This document shows, piece after piece, positions 5,086 through 6,685 of a DNA stretch of 6,685 nt. Source of the stretch: a bacterium (GTDB taxonomy: Bacteria; SZUA-79; Acidulodesulfobacterales; Acidulodesulfobacteraceae); assembly GCA_021800745.1 (NCBI GenBank), contig JAJYYS010000088.1, positions 1-6,685 on the forward strand, read 5' to 3'. Positions within the stretch are counted from its first letter, which is position 1. Each line of letters opens with the position of its first letter. A program made the translations under genes and the position numbers. The notes under the pieces were generated by a model, which saw only the letters and a program-made list of their open reading frames with translations, ran no database searches and was not told the origin of the DNA.

Positions 5086-6685
5086 ATGGAAAAGACAGGT
5101 AAATTAATTTTGAGTTTGACCGAAGAAGCTAAAGGCATTATGCAAGGTTCTTTGTTTTATATATTGAACGGCATAAACAAAGAGCTGGGTTATATACCCG
5201 AAGAAGCGGTGTTGCAGACGGCGGAAAGCCTCAATATCTCTAAAGCCGAAGTTTACGGTTTCCTTAGTTTTTTCAGAAATTATAAAACGGATGCCCCGGG
5301 CGGCGGAAAATATCACAAAATCGTCGTCTGCCGGTCGGAAAGCTGTGAAGCGTCGGGTTCGAAACAATTATCGGAACATATAAAAACAAGCTTAAATCTC
5401 GATTTCGGCAAATACAGTCCGGACGGAAAGTATTTTTTGGATTACGTTTATTGTTTCGGGCATTGCGCCGCCTCTCCCGCGGTCGCGGTGGACGGCATAC
5501 TGTACGAAAAAGTAAAGCCTGAGGCTTTCGATAAAATTATTCAAACCTTAGATTTTAATAAATTGGAAGAACCTGCCGAACTTAAACCGGCAGACGCCGT
5601 TAAAAAAGAAGAACCGGCCAAATCTCTTATATTTAAAAGGTGCGGCGATATAAATCCTTTGTCTGTCGGCGATTACGTAGATAAGGGCGGATTTAGCGCG
5701 TTAAGAAGAGTTATTGCGGAAATTCAATCCAAAGGAGACGGCGGAAAATTATTATTTATAAACGAACTGAAGCAGTCGAAACTCAGAGGCAGGGGCGGGG
5801 CGGGGTTTCCGGCAGGCATTAAATGGGAAACGGTTTTTAAAGAAAAATCCGCCGTTAAATATATAATATGCAATGCCGACGAAGGGGATTCGGGCGCTTA
5901 TGCCGACAGGGTTATTCTCGAAAACGACCCCGTGTCCGTTATAGAAGGAATGATTATCGCCGGATTAATAACCGGCGCCGAGTACGGCTGTATATATTTG
6001 AGGGCGGAATACGCGGAGGCTAAGTCGATAATCGAAAGCATCCTCGGTTTATTGAAAGACGGCGGCTGTCTAGGAAACGATATTTTAGGCTCCGGCTTTA
6101 AATTTAATATTGATTTAATAACCGGAGCAGGAAGTTACGTCTGCGGGGAAGAAACCGCTCTTATGGAAAGCATAGAAAATAAAAGAGGAACGGTAAGGCA
6201 GAGGCCGCCTGTTCCGGCGGTCAGCGGCTTATACGGGAAGCCCACCGTTATTAATAACGTATTGACGTTTGCTTATGCCGTTTATATTCTTAGCGGTAAT
6301 TCTAATTTAGAATATTTTCTATCTTTAGGTACGGAAAATTCTAAAGGTACTATGCCTTTTCAGGTTTCCGGAGCGGTTAAAAATCCCGGAATTTTTGAAT
6401 TGCCCTTCGGCGTTACGCTGAGAGAACTTTTAAAACTTGCGGAAGCGGACGAAAATGCCGAAACGGTCCAGATAGGCGGACCGCTCGGCGCTTACTTCCC
6501 GTTAAGCGCCGAGTTTCTCGATTTAAATCTTTCCTATGAAGGCGTGTCGGAAAAAGGCGGACTGCTGGGCCACGGAGGCATCGTAGTTTTCGGCGGAGGG
6601 ACTGATATGAAATACAGGCTTTTGAGCTCTTTAGATTTTTTTATAGACGAATCCTGCGGCAAATGCGCCCCATGCAGAATAGGAA
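5086..6685 (+). CDS. NuoE-NuoF fusion, NADH-oxidising/NAD-reducing diaphorase subunit (3' end beyond window)
   Basis: 533 codons are visible and the gene runs off the right edge. Residues 1-155 are a NuoE-type [2Fe-2S] thioredoxin-like domain with all four ligands (C82 and C87, then C123 and C127). A Pro/Glu/Lys/Ala-rich linker follows (about 157-180). The NuoF part has the FMN/NADH motifs RGRGGAGFPAGIKW (234-247), CNADEGDSGAYADR (262-275) and GAGSYVCGEETAL (347-359). A SLBB-like domain (about 424-480) precedes the first three ligands of the C-terminal 4Fe-4S cluster, ESCGKCAPC (C524, C527, C530). Such fusions feed electrons between NAD(H) and a partner: a soluble or bifurcating hydrogenase (HoxF, HndC-like), an NAD-dependent formate dehydrogenase, or complex I. 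The partner gene lies beyond the window. ATG 5086 is the first start after the stop at 5068; no good ribosome site is visible, so the exact start is less certain than the function. Confidence 0.93.
   Translation, partial: MEKTGKLILSLTEEAKGIMQGSLFYILNGINKELGYIPEEAVLQTAESLNISKAEVYGFLSFFRNYKTDAPGGGKYHKIVVCRSESCEASGSKQLSEHIKTSLNLDFGKYSPDGKYFLDYVYCFGHCAASPAVAVDGILYEKVKPEAFDKIIQTLDFNKLEEPAELKPADAVKKEEPAKSLIFKRCGDINPLSVGDYVDKGGFSALRRVIAEIQSKGDGGKLLFINELKQSKLRGRGGAGFPAGIKWETVFKEKSAVKYIICNADEGDSGAYADRVILENDPVSVIEGMIIAGLITGAEYGCIYLRAEYAEAKSIIESILGLLKDGGCLGNDILGSGFKFNIDLITGAGSYVCGEETALMESIENKRGTVRQRPPVPAVSGLYGKPTVINNVLTFAYAVYILSGNSNLEYFLSLGTENSKGTMPFQVSGAVKNPGIFELPFGVTLRELLKLAEADENAETVQIGGPLGAYFPLSAEFLDLNLSYEGVSEKGGLLGHGGIVVFGGGTDMKYRLLSSLDFFIDESCGKCAPCRIG

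Overview
The window is moderately AT-rich bacterial DNA. It carries a mercury-resistance cluster between two pieces of redox-complex genes. Lineage cannot be fixed from the sequence. The mix of a group-4-hydrogenase-like or complex-I-like module, an NAD-type NuoE/NuoF electron-input protein and mercury detoxification suggests an anaerobic or facultative chemotroph from a metal-rich setting. An acid-mine or sulfur-cycling deltaproteobacterium-like organism is a low-confidence guess.

Layout. (1) 3-689, plus strand: the last 36 codons of a HycE/NuoD-like large subunit, then a complete NuoB/HycG-like iron-sulfur subunit, 15 bp apart and so probably co-transcribed. (2) 690-1156: a long intergenic region. 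On the minus strand it holds a small membrane-protein reading frame interrupted by an in-frame stop. It also holds a plus-strand promoter with MerR-family architecture (TTGACA, 20-bp spacer, TAAAAT). (3) 1157-4148, plus strand: merP-like, merT, merA and an 83-residue gene of unknown function, each with its own ribosome binding site. (4) 4208-4595: a separate promoter with an ArsR-like dyad, driving a 91-residue membrane-anchored SHOCT-domain protein. (5) 4596-5085: about 490 bp without a convincing intact gene, containing possible gene debris, a long hairpin and AT-rich repeats. (6) 5086 to the window end, plus strand: a NuoE-NuoF fusion cut off inside its C-terminal 4Fe-4S motif.

How the parts fit. 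The merP-like protein would bind Hg(II) outside the inner membrane, MerT would carry it across, and MerA would reduce it to Hg(0) with NAD(P)H. The merP-like protein is unusual. It is membrane-anchored, precedes merT instead of following it, and has two extra residues in its metal-binding loop (C-x4-C instead of C-x2-C). No merR lies in the window, although the promoter looks MerR-controlled. The flanking redox genes could belong to one formate- or NADH-linked membrane system split by the metal-resistance insertion, but that is inference from adjacency.
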